A DNA stretch of 64,000 bases from Hypholoma sublateritium FD-334 SS-4 (GCA_000827495.1 KN817572.1:124001-188000); one strand, 5' to 3'. Numbered from the stretch's first letter, positions 22,759 to 34,946 are shown. Notes: a model not told the origin generated them from the letters alone. Numbers and translations are program-made.

Positions 22759-24764
22759 TTAAGATGATGAGTGTTCTGAATCTTCTGCGACAGATTCTAG
22801 CGCATCCGTGCGCAATGCCTTGTATTTGGGCCACCTGAGGAACTGCATTGAAGTGTGCATCAATAATTGACAATCACTGCCTAGTTCTTAGAGTATGTGA
22901 ACCAACTCACCCTTGAAACAGCATGTTTAGCCAGTGCCGAGAAGATTCGAGTCTGAATGCGATCGTACAACCAAACGAGGATTTCTAGTTGGTCTATCTC
23001 AAGCGTGGTAGAGTCTCCGGGGGCGAATTCGTCGTTTGTTGTCGCTGACACTTTGTTCGTGAGGTATTCGATGCAGTGCTCCAGACTCCGCTGGAGTTCT
23101 TCTCGAAGTTCGCTGCCAATATTGATGCTAATTTTGCATTCACTGGAAGGTGCAAGGTATGTGTTATATATAAGGAACGGAATGTTACCGAGAGTTTCAT
23201 GAGGACGGTCCGGCGGTGGTGAAGGTTCCATCGGCGTCTTCGAACTGCCTGCTACTGGAGGCGGAGGAGGCGGAGGAGGCGATCTCATTACCATGGCGAC
23301 TTTTTCAAATGCGACCTTGAAATCTTCTACGTCAATCCAGAAAGAGAGATCATGTTCACGCCGCTTTTCACTCAGGAACTGACGAAACAAAACAAGCAAC
23401 GAAGGATCTTTGAGAAAAGTCCTTAGATATTCTGCATTTTCAGCATTGACTGGTTCTTCACTTGGTGGTTCCGCATCTTGATCGGCGCCGGGGACAGTGG
23501 CTAGTAAATCGGAGACGAACACCATACTCGGAAGTTGTTTTCCAGGCCACCCAGCCAGAAAGTTGCCTTCATCCGTGATGGCATAGACACCTCGATGCGA
23601 ATAACGAAATTCTGCTGTACCCTGTGTCACAATCATCAGAAACAAGTTGCGCCAAAATGAAAGGTGCGTGATTTACGGACAGCGAAGGATTTCCCCTTGA
23701 AGTTGAACCAGTAACCTTGAATGTCGAGACTGATTCACCCTTTTCGGCTCTGTCGTCCACTAGGACCAATAGCCCAAACCGAATGAACTGAGCTGCAACT
23801 TCGGCAGCTTCCTGCGGAGACGAAATGACGGTATTATCACACAGCCAGTGGATGATTATGGGCGCCCCGACACAGTGAGTTGTTCTGATACTAGACGCTT
23901 TGCCCCCGAAAGGCCGGTCATCCCTTTTGAACACGTCCTTGAGCAATTTATATGCCTGCTTTTCAGAGAAAAGCAAAACACCGGTGTGATTTTTCCAGTC
24001 GAAGTTGGGGAATGGGCCAACGAAGTCTCGGAAGAGGTTCGCTATCGTAAGTTGTGTTATGACCAATTCGTCATCTGCGCCGCGCCGTTCGAGACGCGTC
24101 AGCTTTGGGCGGGGTGTGGGTCTAGAGCTGAGTATCGCGATGAGATGGTCCGCTTCAGATTCCAGGTCACACGTTTGCAAGAATTCTTCAAGTACGAGCA
24201 ATCCTTTGGGCGTAGGTGTATATATGCCCTTCTTCTTGAAGTGCAGAGTTTCTTTTTTTGTCGCGTCAATAATCAAAGACGCGTCCAAAAAATGCTGCAA
24301 AACAGCCAAAGCCGAGTCTTCTGAGAGTTTCGCCGTACGCGTCGAGAGTGGAACAAGATTTGAAAGATCTCTAGTGTCGGGAGAGCGGATAAACTTGAGA
24401 GATCTAAGGCTTTGCACTGCTTCATGACTTGCCAGAAAAATGTATTTGTCAAATAGTTGGTAGAGGCGCTAGCACAAGTGTGTATTTGTCTCACCCAAGG
24501 AAAGTATCGCGATATGCCTTGAATCCCATTTGCTTGTGTGTGGTGAGCTCAAGTGTCAACATAAGACTGGAAAACAGGTCCCATGCGTCCTGAACATAGT
24601 TGGTTTATCATTGCATGGTCACTTGTGTAACAGTATTCAGGTATGTGAGCTGCGAGTAATACCTTTTGGAATAGGGTCCCGAATTTGGTCTTCCTCAATC
24701 CACTCGTGAGACTGAGGTCCATTTCAGGAGGGATGGTTTCTGCCGTGGTTGCGAACGACACCAT
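22759..24764 (-). CDS. Regulator of G-protein signalling (Sst2/FlbA/Thn1 type: DEP-DEP-RGS)
   Basis: GTPase-activating protein for heterotrimeric G alpha; in mushrooms the relative Thn1 affects pheromone response and hyphal morphology. Starts MVSFATTAETIPPEMDLSLT. DEP-like part: TKFGTLFQK, DAWDLFSSLMLTLELTTHKQ and ETLHFKKKGIYTPTPKGLLV. Second DEP: LFSEKQAYKLLKDVFKRDDR and AAEVAAQFIRFGLLVLVDD. RGS box: LLVLFRQFLSEKRREHDLSF, WIDVEDFKVAFEKVAMVM, ISINIGSELREELQRSLEHC and LVWLYDRIQTRIFSALAKHA. The last exon gives FLRWPKYKALR and an acidic end EDSEHSSS, stop 22759. Odd: a run of eight prolines and PPPDRP-type sites (about 23280-23205) split the RGS box between its early helices. Confidence 0.9.
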
Positions 24765-25315
24765 TGCCGAGGAGGAGAATTTCGTCCGCGGCCACTCAGG
24801 ACTACGTAGCTTTTGTAGCGAAGGTTCTTCGGGAGAGCTTGGTTATGTAGCGCTGATAACACCCAGAAAGCACGACGACCTAACGCTCCCGTCGAGAAGA
24901 AAAGATGAGTTGACTGAAATTGATCCATGAGCACCGGGACAGAAATTGAACAACCAATGGCGCCAACTCGGGCCAATCCCATGAGATCCCATGATGCACA
25001 TCGCCGATTAACCGGCGACATGACAACGAATAAAATTGGGTCAGCCCCAGTACATATAAATGGGTATTTGTCAATTTCTTGAGGGTATGTATGAGTCTAC
25101 TGTAAGATAAAGGTTCGCCGGTACAGTGGGTATCACATCGGTATTGGTACTACGTATCTTGAAGGTAATAATATTTGCCACAATCTTGGGAGAGTACAGA
25201 TTTCAAGTTTATGGTGCATTCCACAGTACGAGTCGTTTCAAATTCGTGACAAGTTCGTTAAAGTCATTAGGCCTGGCATGATGTTCGGCGCTTCAATAGT
25301 CTTTTTAGATATAGC
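24765..25315. other. Promoter of the RGS gene and 3' flank of a small gene
   Basis: 551 bases. Short frames occur on both strands but none shows a family motif or plausible splice partners. Probably promoter, 5' UTR and 3' UTR. Confidence 0.4.
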
Positions 25316-25778
25316 TTAGACGCTCGTCTTGATCGGTACTGCAGGAGATTTCGCAGGAGATGGAGGAACAGGAGATTGTGCGGCGATGCCCAGCAGTGAT
25401 GCTGGCGTGGACACAAGATCTGGTGTCGTTTGTGGACTATCTTCTCCGCGCGAAGTTGGTGGTTCAGCCAACAACGGGAAATCCCATGGTCGGGGAACCT
25501 GATAGCATGCATTAGACAATTGTCGTTGAGTAATGGTTAATTGGCTCACCAAAGCAGCAGGCATAATCCTGTTGGAAAGTCAAACGGTAAGGTCCTTCAA
25601 TTGCCCTATATGTAAAACGGAAGACATACCAGGTAGCAGCACAGACAACGCCGTGGCCCTTATCTTGCGCTTTGATAGCGGAAAATTCAAAGTCGACATA
25701 CTGAGAGATGTAGCGAATGAAAGGGAGAATCTCCCTAACTCCATTATTGACAATGGCCAAGGCGGACAGAAAGTTCAT
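25316..25778 (-). CDS. Small conserved fungal protein, unknown function
   Basis: Three exons from ATG 25778: MNFLSALAIVNNGVREILPF, IRYISQYVDFEFSAIKAQDK, GHGVVCAATW, then a tiny middle exon IMPAAL, then VPRPWDFPLLAEPPTSRGED and a Pro/Ser-rich tail ending AVPIKTSV. Both introns have GT/AG ends and keep frame, and the VCAATW-IMPAAL-VPRPWDFP join reads smoothly, which supports a real gene of about 115 residues. I recall similar short basidiomycete proteins but no function. It has no clear signal peptide or membrane helix; the N-terminus is mildly hydrophobic. Confidence 0.65.
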
Positions 25779-25917
25779 GAGGGATCCGGAAACAGATTGG
25801 GCTTTCTGTTATTGAACAAAGACTTTAGCGTGGAACTCGATGTTTTGTGTATTCCTCACCGCTAAGTGCAGCAGAGTAGGTGGTGGTAAACACAATTCTA
25901 ATCCCCACCAATCTACT

Positions 25918-27039
25918 TCATGTCAGAAAGGCAATAACAGTCAGTTGGGTTGGTTTGACTGACAGGTCAATATCGATATCCTGTCCGTCGGTGGATGCAT
26001 TCCTGTGCGCGTCTCGGTAACTGGTAATAGCGTTTGAACAGATAACCATACCTGAGTGGTCTGGAGTTACAGCTTTCCCAGTTGCATAACCCAAGGCCAT
26101 TAACTCCGGGGTGATTTTGGTGAAGCCATCGATCACGGTTTTGGCAGTGGGTACCGCTCCGGCCAAGATACCCTTTCCGTTTCCAGGTTGTCCGAGACCA
26201 AAATCGGGAGACGAAACTAAGTCGACAACATGCATCTCGTTAAATAGTGCTGTCAGTTGCTCGAGTGGGGCAGATGTGACCCCTTGGAAGGTGATGTTCT
26301 CCGCAGAAATGTCTCGAGCAATATCTTCTTTCCCAAGTTTTGCAAAATGTAGCTGGTGTTCTTCTTCATCCGTATGTTCCAGACACACTGCATGAATTGG
26401 TCCTTTAGGACGAAGCTCATGGCCAGTTGGTATCTCGTCGTGCGCGGGAAGTGTACGAAGGTGCATGATTAATTTGTTAGCAGATTTCGGTTGCATAAGC
26501 TGAGTTTTCAATGCATTGAGCTGCGGCTTAGCTGTCACTGGCGTCGTTTTGGAAGCCGCTGTAGATGTCGGGCCGACAATGAGACTCCGAATCGCCAGTG
26601 CAGACTGCAGAGCGACCTTGTCTGATTTCGACGCCTGGACCTTCTGTGAGCGCTTTTCATAATCTTGACCGGCTTTGACACGCTTCTCTTGTTCGTGAGA
26701 AGCAGAAAGGGCCGGCTTTGTATCGGAAGACGATTTGCTACTGAAGCTGAAGGGGCGCAAAGAAAATCGCCTAGGCGCTACTTTAGGCATATTGGTTGAA
26801 GGTTTGTCAGAAACATAGGCAGACAAGCCTGGCTTCGAAGATATAGGCGGCTTTGATGTAGTAGTTGATGTACCCTCTACGATGGGGATAGACTTGGAAG
26901 CGACTTTTTCCGTAGAAAGGGCTTGAGCATGCGCGGTATTGACAGTTGTGGTGCTGACAGTCGTGGACTGTCCCGCCGAAGGCTTTTCAACTACATTTGT
27001 TTGCGTGCTAGTGTACGAGAAGAATCCAAAGACGCCCAT
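25918..27039 (-). CDS. Hypothetical protein, single long exon
   Basis: 373-residue frame from MGVFGFFSYTSTQTNVVEKP to VIAFLT. The first half is Ser/Thr/Lys-rich and probably disordered (RRFSLRPFSFSSKSSSDTKP). The second half looks ordered: KLIMHLRTLPAHDEIPTGHE, HAVCLEHTDEEEHQLHFAKL, ENITFQGVTSAPLEQLTALF, ITPELMALGYATGKAVTPDH and SGMVICSNAITSYRD. I do not recognise the family. An intact intron-free frame of this length in an otherwise intron-dense region suggests a lineage-specific gene. The N-terminal MG with a following hydrophobic stretch could allow myristoylation, which is speculative. Confidence 0.6.
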   Translation of the reverse strand: MGVFGFFSYTSTQTNVVEKPSAGQSTTVSTTTVNTAHAQALSTEKVASKSIPIVEGTSTTTSKPPISSKPGLSAYVSDKPSTNMPKVAPRRFSLRPFSFSSKSSSDTKPALSASHEQEKRVKAGQDYEKRSQKVQASKSDKVALQSALAIRSLIVGPTSTAASKTTPVTAKPQLNALKTQLMQPKSANKLIMHLRTLPAHDEIPTGHELRPKGPIHAVCLEHTDEEEHQLHFAKLGKEDIARDISAENITFQGVTSAPLEQLTALFNEMHVVDLVSSPDFGLGQPGNGKGILAGAVPTAKTVIDGFTKITPELMALGYATGKAVTPDHSGMVICSNAITSYRDAHRNASTDGQDIDIDLSVKPTQLTVIAFLT

Positions 27040-27430
27040 CTGATTAATAAAAACGCTGTTCAGTGGGTGTCGTGAGGCCGATATCGATGTAGCTGACCTT
27101 GAACCTTGGTGCTTGTATGAGAGGATGGAAAGGTAAGAATACTATGGACAGAATGACGGTTATGTAGGGATACCTCCAGCTAAGGAGTTCAAGTCGCCAT
27201 ATAAAGGGGTCTCAGACGGACTTTGGGCAGCGCGGTGACAAGAGATGAGGGGGGTGAAGAAGGTGGTGGCCCAATGCGGTCATCTTTCCTCATACCGCGT
27301 CCCTGATTTTGGGCCCGGGCCGCCGGCTGCAGTCACATGATCTCTAATTATAGAATGACTCAATTTCCAAAAAAGACTGCTTTGACTTGGCTTTGACTCG
27401 ACTCTCTCTCATTCCACCCCACTTGGTTGT
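27040..27430. other. Divergent promoter region (hypothetical protein / SSU1-like transporter)
   Basis: 391 bases with no gene. A very GC-rich patch (GGGCCCGGGCCGCCGGCTG at about 27311-27329) stands next to CAGTCACATGA. Confidence 0.4.
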
Positions 27431-28853
27431 ATGGTTCCCTTTATATATTCAAGGACATGGCAAGCTTTTTTGGAAATCGCTGGAACATCGATACGGTCAG
27501 TCGTTTGTTCTCTGTACTGCTGGTGTCTTGCCTCATCCACCATTTTTATCTTAGGAGGGCTAATCCTGCACTTTTCGCTATAACAATGGGTGGGCTTCAC
27601 GCTCCTTTTTTGTTTTTTCTTGCCGTTATTCATTTTTTATCTGTCAGGAACTGGAGGAATAAGCAATCTCTTTGTTGCGTTCCCCTACGGAAATGGTTCA
27701 ACACCTATGCTGGTCATCAGCCTGGTCATTTTTTTCATTAACCTATCCCTCTTCATCCTTTTCTTTGTACTGGTGGCGGCCAAATACATCTGTTATCCCG
27801 ACAGATGGGCTCATCTCATTCAAAATCCTATCGTTAGTCTTTACGCTGGTACATTTCCCATGGGCGCGACTACCCTCATCAACATCGCAGTCTCCGTCAT
27901 TCATGAAAAATATCAAATCGGTGGAAAAGCATTTCTATACTTTCTTTGGGCCGCATGGTGGTTGGATGTTCTCATTGCATGTCTCTGCACATGGGTCGGC
28001 GTTCATGTTATGTGTGTATTTCTTATGCTTAATTACACCGCCGATAGTTCATCACAGCGCAGGTTCATCCATCAAAAACATTCCCTCGAGACCATGACAG
28101 CTATGTGGCTACTGCCCGTCGTCACTCTTATCGTCGCGGCTTCGACCGGTGGAATACTTGCCAACTCTCTAGAAAAATATTCGCCAAAAATTGCTCTCGA
28201 TACGCTTACAGTCTCGACGTTCTTGGTGACTGTCGGCTTCACGCTTGCCTTTATGATATTGACAATATATCTGTTGCGGCTAATATTACATGGACTACCT
28301 GCGGGTGGGACTGTTCTATCCGTATTTCTTCCATTGGGACCGACTGGACAAGCCGGTTATGCCATTCTGCTTATTGGCCAAGGTCTTTCGACTCTTTTTC
28401 CAGCGATATCCACCGCTTCCACCTCTACGAGCTCCGAAGCAGCCGGTGCTATTATCAACATCGTGTGCACCTCGATTGCCTTTGTCTTGTGGTCTTTAGC
28501 AACTATGTGGATCATATATGCGGTACTTGCAATACAGAGTACTCTCCGAAAATCTATAATCACATTCCGCATCTCTTTTTGGGGTCTGGTTTTCCCTAAT
28601 GTGAGTGTTTTCTCACAAAAACATATATGATCTCTTATAGTATTTGCAGGCCGTCTATGCCAACCTCACGATCTCATTGTCCAAAACATTCGATTCAGGA
28701 GCATTTCGCATCTGGGGGGCAATATATGCAGTTTTCTGCCTCCTTCTCTGGATATGCATATGCTGCCGGTCGTTATTGGAATTAAAGTCATTTTACTCAA
28801 TCCAAGAAGACGACAAAGAAAATTCAACTCCTACGACCAATGAGTACAAATAG
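27431..28853 (+). CDS. SSU1-type sulfite/C4-dicarboxylate (TDT family) membrane transporter
   Basis: Plasma-membrane protein of the tellurite-resistance/dicarboxylate family, whose yeast member Ssu1 exports sulfite. Exons 27431-27495, 27555-27589, 27648-28600 and 28650-28853 join in frame. The join gives NPALFAITMGTGGISNLF, the usual TDT entry motif split by two introns. About ten hydrophobic helices follow, for example LVISLVIFFINLSLFILFFV, then PIVSLYAGTFPMGATTLINI, FLYFLWAAWWLDVLIACLCT, MTAMWLLPVVTLIVAASTGG and LPLGPTGQAGYAILLIGQGL. The hydrophilic tail ends NSTPTTNEYK. The start MVPFIYSRTWQAF was chosen because it keeps phase with exon 2; a later ATG at 27457 does not. Substrate (sulfite or malate) is undecided. 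Confidence 0.85.
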
Positions 28854-29986
28854 TACCCATCAAAGCCACGGGACGAGTTCGCATGAGCGTTCAAGCTAGC
28901 AAGCTTATAACCACATGCTGACGCATATGTGTCCTCCGAAACAGTTATGGGCGACCTGTCAGTCCTCGTTCGTCATCTGGCTTCAACACGCCACGAACCT
29001 CGCCACGACACTGTAATACATTATAGGCATATCCGACTATGCCGAATACCAATATTCCCCGGTGACACGGAATCACTCAATACGGCTTGCAGTTCAAAAA
29101 ATATGGATGTACCATACTACTGCACATCGTTCACAAGGAAAATGTTTACTTTGATAATGCAAAGCTTATGCTACGAAGATGCACGATCCCACTTCGGACC
29201 ATCATGCATCAACACCTACATGCACAGTCAGCGGCTGACATCCCTTTCCCAGCCTCTAATAACTTTGCGGAATCATGACTCCATATAATCGATTTCCTCT
29301 CCTCCTTCGGCAAGATAGGATATCTGGATCTATTCAAATAACAGAGAAGGACGACTGTATGTATAGAAAAGTTTGAGGCATTGTGTTCGGTGCGTTACAT
29401 ACATCACCTTGAATAGTCCATTCTTTCACTGCTTCGGTGCCACGATATGGTCTAGTGAGTGATATTATTATTAATCTGTGACTAGAGAAATCATTTTAAC
29501 CGCGCTTATAAATTTAATCTAGTATTGGTGTTGATTCCATGGTTCATACACCGACATTTACATACATATATCTGCGACACTTCCACAATTGTAGACCCGC
29601 CTACACCACCATTCAGGCGCCACAAGGGAAGGCTGAGTAAATACTGTCGTGATGACCAGCAAAATGCCTAAATTCTGTTCGACTTTCAAAAGTCTAGCGT
29701 ATTTACCCAGAAATATAATCCAGGCCTTGTACTCAGAACCATGTAAGAGCCGAGTTATAGCCAAGCTGGGTTTTCTATCCAATACTTAGTATTACTTAGC
29801 AGCTTTTTAGCAGCCTGCAACAAGCCTGCAAAAGGACCTTGCAAGGACCGGGCCCGGAGTACTCCGTCCGGAACCCCGTGACCATATTGACGCCGGAGGT
29901 GTTGGCAGCACGGCAATGGCCACAACCAAGTAATGTGCAGTCTACTTACCTTTAGTCTACCTACTAGATTCGCCACATAACTCCTC
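28854..29986. other. Gene-free intergenic stretch
   Basis: 1.1 kb with only short frames on either strand, none with recognisable motifs or good splice partners. It is AT-rich with several CATATA/TACATA patches. The right end must contain the LSB6 promoter. Confidence 0.45.
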
Positions 29987-32900
29987 ATGTCCCGCGCACA
30001 ACGCTCAGGCTACCAGCCGATACAAACGTTCGAAGATGAATCCGACTTGGGTGGTGACCCAAGGCCGTCCACAAGCCATCAGGCGGATAACGCCCAAAGC
30101 GCCCAGTCACAACGACGTGGAGCTAGACCTGGAAATATTGATCTTACTAAATTGGATAATGCTTTCAAGAGGTATCTACTACTTCACTGGCATGTGCTAC
30201 GCGTGGCTTAGCCTTGATAGATGGACCGAATCTATTGCGCACAAAGTCAAGCGAAAGAAGAAGACACCAGACCATTCTAGGAAACAGATATGGCGCAGTG
30301 TGTTCGACCCTCCTGTCACTGGACTACCGCCTTCTGATTTTGTATGTTTACCGCGCTGGGTTGTCGAGCACAACTGAAACCAATGGTGTACTGTAGGTGA
30401 AGACGTTAGACCACAAACAGCCTATGACTCAGGCAGACTTCGATGGGTCAGTATTACGTCCCTACTCCTCACTTCTGTCAAATTAACACGCAATTGGTAT
30501 CTGTGGTTACAGGCTTGTCCACTCGGTGAAAGATGCAATAGACGACGGAATTCACCCGAAGATGATAACGAAAGGCTCATCAGGGTCATACTTTGCCAGA
30601 GCAAAGATCGAGGGAAGGGTCCAGACAGTCGCGTAAGGATCAGCCTTCTACTAGACATATGCGTTCCAACCTTGGCATCCCAGCGTATTTAAACCGAAAG
30701 ATGAAGAACCGTATGGAAGATTGAACCCTAAGGTAAGAGTTCAACTCATCCTAATCTGCCTTGTGTCACTCAGACACCCATTAGACTACCAAATGGCTTC
30801 ATCGACAATTTCGATGGATTATACCCTTTGGCCGTGCCTGCCTCATACCCAATCTCAGTTATATATCTGAAGCAGCTGCATCATTGCTCGATGATCGTTT
30901 AGACCTTCATCTCGTTCCGCCAACTCAATTAGTATCGTTATCCAGTCCAGTCTGTATAAGTTGCTTATTTCGACTTCCAAGTGTATTAATTATTTGTGTC
31001 AACACAGGCATTCTTTTATGACTGGTTTGATCGTAACGCAGCGAAGAAAGGGAAACCTCTGCCGGACAAAATCGGGAGTATGCAATACTTTCTCCATGGC
31101 TTCCAGGGTGAATGTCATTTCTCTATCTATCAGACTCACTTTCTGACACTACTACTACAGATGCTTCCGACTTCCTTCGCAGGCATCCATGGCCTGGGAG
31201 AGCTATTTCTGACACATTCGATGATTCGACGCATCGCCAAGGAAATGTATCAAAACGTTTCATGAGTGCTATGAAAATAATATGTGGCAAGACTGGTGAT
31301 ACAGAAGATATATATGATGATACCGACTACGAAGATGAGCGCGTTCTATATGATGCTACAGAAGCTTCAGACATGCAGCGACCGTTCTATTGGAGTCAGC
31401 AGCTACAACAGAGTTTCCGTGAGGAACTGGAGAAGTTAGTTTATTTTATTTTATTTTGCGCATCTACTTTTGCTTACATCTGTTCTCAACGCGAACAGAC
31501 TTGTGATATTAGGTCAGTTTGGATATCTTTCGGATATCTTTCCCGGACGATAACGATTCTTATATGATTGTCAGATTATTTAATGCTGAACACGGACCGC
31601 GGGGCGGATAACTACATGATTAAGTACTGCGAAGGCGACCACGAAAAGACCCTCGTCGACGTTGCGCCTTCTCACTCTGTGCGCCTAGAAATGCCGGTTA
31701 TGAGCGAGCTTAGAAGGCCTGACATCCCTTCTGGTGCGCGTATGACTCCATCTTCCTCGTATCAACCCACATTATCGCCCGTTCCCTCGGGGTCTAACAC
31801 CCCTAACTCTGACTACAAGCGCAAGCCCCACATCCACATTGCTGCAATCGACAACTCCCTCTCCTTCCCTCATGAACACCCTCAAGGCTGGCGAACGTAC
31901 ACCTATGGATGGCTGTATTTACCTGTCAGCATCATTGGCCGTCCTTTCGGTGCCAAAACACGAAATCATTTCCTACCATTGTTGACGTCTAAGTCTTGGT
32001 GGGAAGAGACAACATTTCAGCTCGAGAGGTTGTTCGCCGTTGACCCCGACTTCCATCCCAAGATGTTCGCCGTGAGCGTCTTCATTTACCGATCATTTAA
32101 TGTGTTCTGAGTGCCAATGTTAGCGCCAACTGGCTGTCATGAAGGGTCAAGCTTGGAATATCGTGCAATCTCTAAAGCATGCTGTATGTCATTTATTCTA
32201 TTCTCGTTGGCTTTTTTCCTTAATTATTTTTTCAGGATGAGGGTACGTGTAAAAATGTCCGGTAATTTTATGACTCTCATTCTCCATCCTATTAGGTCCC
32301 CTCGAGCTGACACGGCGAACGAAAGTGCTTGTTTGGAACGAAGAAATGGAAATTCCAGAGGAGACTATTTACGACCTGCCCAACGGTCCAGCATCTCCAA
32401 CGTTGTCGACTAGTAGTGTTCCCATTCCTAAACGAACTCGCAGTCAGAGCACGGGCGCTGAATTCCCTCCGCCGATGCGGCGTACATCTACGGACGCGTC
32501 TGGTGTCCCTCGTCCTGTTCCTTTTGCTGCTAAATTCCAACGAGTGCACCCGGGGACAACGGGCGTCACTGTTCTTGAGCATCTGGAGCGACTGGATGCG
32601 GTTGAGGCGAGTTTGCAGCGACTCGGTATCGACGAGGCAGAAGAGGAAGTAATCGAAGAAGTAGATGTTGGAGAGATGGTCAAGAAACCAAAAGTTGCCA
32701 CCGCCTCGCAGCCTGAACCGCAGGGGTCGTCTTCTGCCATAGTACCCACATCTCCGTTCACACCCCCCGGAAGTCCACTGCCCACGGTGCAAGAGGTTCC
32801 CTCTGCGAGAAGCTCAATTGACGAAGAGGATCTGGTCGCTCTGTCCAAATCAACATCCCATGTCGAAGGGATCAATATATTCGGTCCACAGAGTACAACA

Positions 32901-33065
32901 CTTGCAAGTGCAGGTATGGAGTGGATGCAGAGGGGCGAGTCACCAGCGAAGCGCACCGTAATAACAGAGGTATGTCAGCTTTTTGGGAGCCAGGTCTTTA
33001 GTGCTGATGTCATTGTATAGCGGCTGGAGACCGTCAAAACCAAACCGCTATGTTCGTGTTGGTAG
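29987..33065 (+). CDS. LSB6: Type II phosphatidylinositol 4-kinase (LSB6)
   Basis: Makes PI4P on vacuole, endosome and plasma membranes. Start MSRAQRSGYQPIQTFEDESD at 29987. Kinase landmarks across about ten exons: ITKGSSGSYFARAKIEGRV (nucleotide loop), VAVFKPKDEEPYGRLNPK (catalytic Lys), ACLIPNLSYISEAAASLLDD, DYLMLNTDRGADNYMIKY (catalytic loop), AAIDNSLSFPHEHPQGWRTY (metal-binding Asp) and YLPVSIIGRPF. A 7-base exon (32236-32242, GATGAGG) is needed to join KHA to DEGPLELTRRTKVLVW. The long C-terminal part is acidic/Pro-Ser rich, and a last short exon adds RLETVKTKPLCSCW. The final CSCW may be palmitoylated; the family's usual Cys-rich palmitoylation site is inside the kinase domain. Family call is firm. 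Confidence 0.93.
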
Positions 33066-33141
33066 TTATTTAATATGTAAATCATAGATAGATAGTCTTA
33101 ATGCACGATAGTAGACAAAGAATAGGAACTCTGCGGATAAA

Positions 33142-34703
33142 CTAATCTCCTTCTGTCAGTAACCATTGAGCGAAGTCATCGAGCCGTTTTCTTTCCGCTT
33201 CGTCGCCCTCGCCACCCACATCTTCCCCGGTTCCACTTCGTCTGAAGCGTTGTTTCCCAGTGAAGAGCTCGGCCGATACACGTCGCCCATCGAAGAAGCG
33301 ACCGTCCATTTTCTGCTCAAGGTGTCAGAGAGACGCGTTAAATACAGCACTAATGTATACGCACCAAAAGACAGGCCTGAGCAGCTATCGAGTCTCTAAA
33401 TTTGACAGTCATCACGCCATCTTTTTCTTTCTGTTGACTAGTTCAAGGTATTGAATATAAATATGAATATGAAAACGTACGTCGTAGAGAACCACATTTG
33501 TCACTTCACCCAGCGACGAGCATTCATCTCGTACTTCTTCCTTCAGATCCAGCAACAATGATGCATCCTTTTCAAGATCTTCGAGAGTGAACATGTGCTT
33601 TAACACGACAACTCTGCTATTTTTATTGGCGGTGGTACTGTCGTCCGCGGGGTCTGGCATGGGACCGAAGCCGTCATCGTCTCCCCATTCTTCCAATTTC
33701 CTGCGTTAGTGGTTAGTCACACACCTAGTGGAGCATATGGTGAATATTGTACCTTTGCATCTTCCCTATGCGCCTTGTGATCTTCTTTTTGTCAACTGTT
33801 CTCCGAGGTTTGCTCTCGCCCTCTCCCGAGACGTGCGCTTTGTGCGCGAAGTCGGCCTTCGTTACTCTCATGACACTGGACGGTTGGCCGAGGCGCAGCT
33901 CAGCATCCTCCAGAAGCGTCAAAGCCAATGTGACGGAATCCTCCTTGAAGTAGACTACCAGCGCCTCGCCGCTGAACGAGCCGTCGTCACGCGCATACAT
34001 TTTGACTTTTGGCTCGCCGTGCTCGTCCTCCTCGATGACGCCGCACTTCGAGAAGCGCTCGATGATCTCGTCCTGCTCCGTGTCTGCCGGCAGCCCGGTG
34101 ACGTAAACGGCGGTGTTCTTCGACTTGCGCTCGCCCTGCGGCTTGTCCTTCTTCTCGTTTTTTCCACGCTTTATTGATATGCTGCCCTCGCCCGTCGCCG
34201 AGGTGTAGTCTTCGGGCGCCTTGCGCTTTTTGCTCTCGCGCTTGAGAACAGCGGCCGTTGGAGTCTAGATGAGAAAGACAAGGTTACGAGCTGCGTCGTG
34301 CAGGACAGTCGGCCGAGACTGACTTCTTCGTCTACGCCAGCCACGGAGTATGCGGCTTGCTGCCGGGAAATCAGGTCATCGTCTACCTGGAAAAACGCAA
34401 ATGATTAGCTTGATGCACTTTCCGAGCGCCTGGTTCATACCAGCGGGACCCATGCGTTCTTCGCGGCATCGTATGCCAGCTCCGACCCGTCATCCTGCTC
34501 AAAGTGCCATGCATTTGAGGTCTTGGAATAATAGATCCTGTCCAAATGAGGGGCGGTTGAATATGCTGCCTTCATTGCGGAGAAGGCGGTCTCGCGATGA
34601 CGGGGCACAGAAAGCAAGCATACCGTGGATCATCTGCGAAAGCTGCTGCCTGAACTTCTGCGGATGAGCCCGCTGCTGGGGACGGTGGTGGTGGTGCAGA
34701 CAT
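33142..34703 (-). CDS. Splicing factor CUS2 / Tat-SF1 type RNA-binding protein
   Basis: U2 snRNP-associated factor that helps form the SF3b-U2 complex. From ATG 34703: MSAPPPPSPAAGSSAEVQAA, an OCRE-like aromatic stretch (RIYYSKTSNAWHFEQDDGSE), a Lys-rich linker, then RRM1 (NTAVYVTGLPADTEQDEIIE, then GEALVVYFKEDSVTLALTLL). Next comes TVDKKKITRRIGKMQRKLEE, then RRM2 (SRVVVLKHMFTLEDLEKD, VRDECSSLGEVTNVVLYD, GVMTVKFRDS and MDGRFFDGRRVSAELFTGKQ). The end is DDFAQWLLTEGD at 33142. RNP motifs and the UHM-like last RRM order match Tat-SF1/CUS2. At least six introns. A TCACGTGA box sits 244 bases upstream. Confidence 0.9.
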
Positions 34704-34946
34704 GGCTGCTGTATGTGCGTGTTTGACTCGCTGTCCCTGCTCATTACAAGCTCATTACCGTCGCATTAACGCATGAAACTTCACGACAGAGATACTTACG
34801 GTTTCGAGAGCTGAAGGGGACAAAGAGATGAAAGCGTGAATTTCTCTACGAGTACAACTATGATAATAATAAATCCTAGCCAAAAGTCAACCAGAAGTAG
34901 TGACTTGTCTCAAAGACTGGCTCGGGAGTTGGTCCAGTTCATTTAT

